DNA from: an uncultured Acidaminococcus sp.
Lineage (GTDB): Bacteria; Bacillota; Negativicutes; Acidaminococcales; Acidaminococcaceae
Assembly: GCA_900770265.1 (NCBI GenBank)
Contig: CAAGJR010000098.1
Coordinates: 1 to 5,078, forward strand
Direction: 5' to 3'
Length of the DNA stretch: 5,078 bases
Every line of letters begins with the position of its first letter. The first letter of the stretch is position 1. Position numbers and translations under genes: made by a program. The notes under the pieces were generated by a model that saw only the letters and a list, made by a program, of their open reading frames with translations, was not told the DNA's origin and did no database searches. Shown here in pieces: positions 4,423-5,078 of this stretch.

Positions 4423-5076
4423 ATGGATTATTTAACGATTGCCCTGCCCAAAGGGAAACTGTTTGCCAAAAGCGTGGAGCTCCTGGCCAAGGTAGGCTAC
4501 GCAGCCGAGAACGTGGTGGAGGATTCCCGGAAACTGGTCATTACCAATGAAGAGACGAAAGTGAAGTTCCTGATCGTGAAGACGGTGGACCTGCCCACCT
4601 ACGTGGAATACGGCGCCGCCGACATCGGCATCATCGGCAAGGATGTGCTGAACGAGGAACAGAAGGATGTATACGAACTGCTGGATATGGGGTACGGCGG
4701 CTGCCATCTGATGATGGCAGTACCGGAGAACAAGGTGCTGCCGGAACTGACGGACTACGCCCACATGCGGGTGGCCACCAAGTATCCCCGGTGCGCGGCC
4801 GAGTTCTTCGACAAGCTGGGCATGCAGATGGAAATCATCAAACTGAACGGCTCCATCGAACTGGGGCCCATCGTGGGGCTCAGCGACAGCATCGTGGATA
4901 TCGTGCAAACGGGCCGTACGCTGCGGGAAAATAAATTGAAGGAAATCGTCAGCGTGTTCCCCAGCACGGCCCGGCTCATCGCCAACAAGGTCAGCTTCAA
5001 GATGCAGTACGACCGGATCAAGAAGCTGGTGGAAGATTTGAAAGTGGTGCTGGCGGAAGAAGAGCCGGAAGAGTAG
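4423..5076 (+). CDS. hisG: ATP phosphoribosyltransferase catalytic subunit, short form HisG
   Basis: HisG catalyses the first step of histidine synthesis, joining ATP and PRPP to give phosphoribosyl-ATP. At 217 residues it is the short form, lacking the C-terminal regulatory domain of long HisG, so it depends on HisZ, encoded just upstream. Landmarks are the N-terminal ALPKGKL (7-13), the substrate-domain block DLPTYVEYGAADIGIIGKDV (56-75), LNGSIELGPIVGLSDSIVDI (141-160) and the PRPP-binding loop TGRTL (163-167). Gln162 occupies the position just before this loop where Glu or Ser is, from memory, common; I do not read this as inactivating. A GAGAGG (4411-4416) gives a six-base spacing to the ATG, and AGGAG at the hisZ stop is a second possible site. 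The acidic C-terminal tail (AEEEPEE) is unremarkable. The gene is complete, and the operon evidently continues off the right edge. Confidence 0.97.
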   Translation: MDYLTIALPKGKLFAKSVELLAKVGYAAENVVEDSRKLVITNEETKVKFLIVKTVDLPTYVEYGAADIGIIGKDVLNEEQKDVYELLDMGYGGCHLMMAVPENKVLPELTDYAHMRVATKYPRCAAEFFDKLGMQMEIIKLNGSIELGPIVGLSDSIVDIVQTGRTLRENKLKEIVSVFPSTARLIANKVSFKMQYDRIKKLVEDLKVVLAEEEPEE

Positions 5077-5078
5077 TG

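Noticed and set aside
3119..4423. Long minus-strand open frame (434 codons) opposite hisZ
   Set aside because: Antisense shadow of hisZ, with low-complexity composition and no ribosome binding site or domain; the plus strand encodes a complete HisZ.

Overview
The window looks like a piece of a moderately GC-rich Firmicute chromosome, most likely from the Negativicutes (an Acidaminococcus- or Phascolarctobacterium-like genome). That placement is an inference. It rests on a class-I SAM riboswitch ahead of a methionine ABC transporter, a YerC-type TrpR-family regulator followed by the short-form hisG/hisZ pair, and intergenic palindromes of a kind I associate with such genomes. No search was possible.

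Layout, left to right. Positions 1-90 hold a strong rho-independent terminator, preceded by sequence that resembles the 3' end of a lysine riboswitch and followed by a possible 39-residue ORF (105-224). Positions 225-700 carry no convincing gene. They are packed with inverted repeats, including three copies of one palindrome design: GTAG, a 9-bp arm beginning GGG, a short loop, the matching arm, then GC. The minus strand from 2391 to 702 carries metN and metI, an ATPase and permease for methionine uptake. They are read from a clear sigma-A promoter (2594-2622) through a SAM-I riboswitch with a terminator/antiterminator switch, and end in a hairpin that begins inside the metI stop codon. No metQ (binding protein) is present. 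Positions 2663-2790 hold a 128-bp element with perfect 13-bp inverted ends and three internal hairpins, lying in the divergent intergenic region. The plus strand from 2935 to the end carries yerC, hisZ and hisG, tightly packed as the start of a histidine biosynthesis operon that runs off the window.

Functionally, the two transcription units are divergent amino-acid genes. SAM sensing shuts off methionine import when SAM is plentiful. HisZ and the short HisG together form the ATP phosphoribosyltransferase that commits PRPP and ATP to histidine, and YerC is a DNA-binding protein of the Trp-repressor fold, probably regulating this operon. The protein-coding content is ordinary. The parts that deserve attention are the repeat families and the left-edge attenuator with its orphan ORF. 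I see no sign of a novel multi-gene system.
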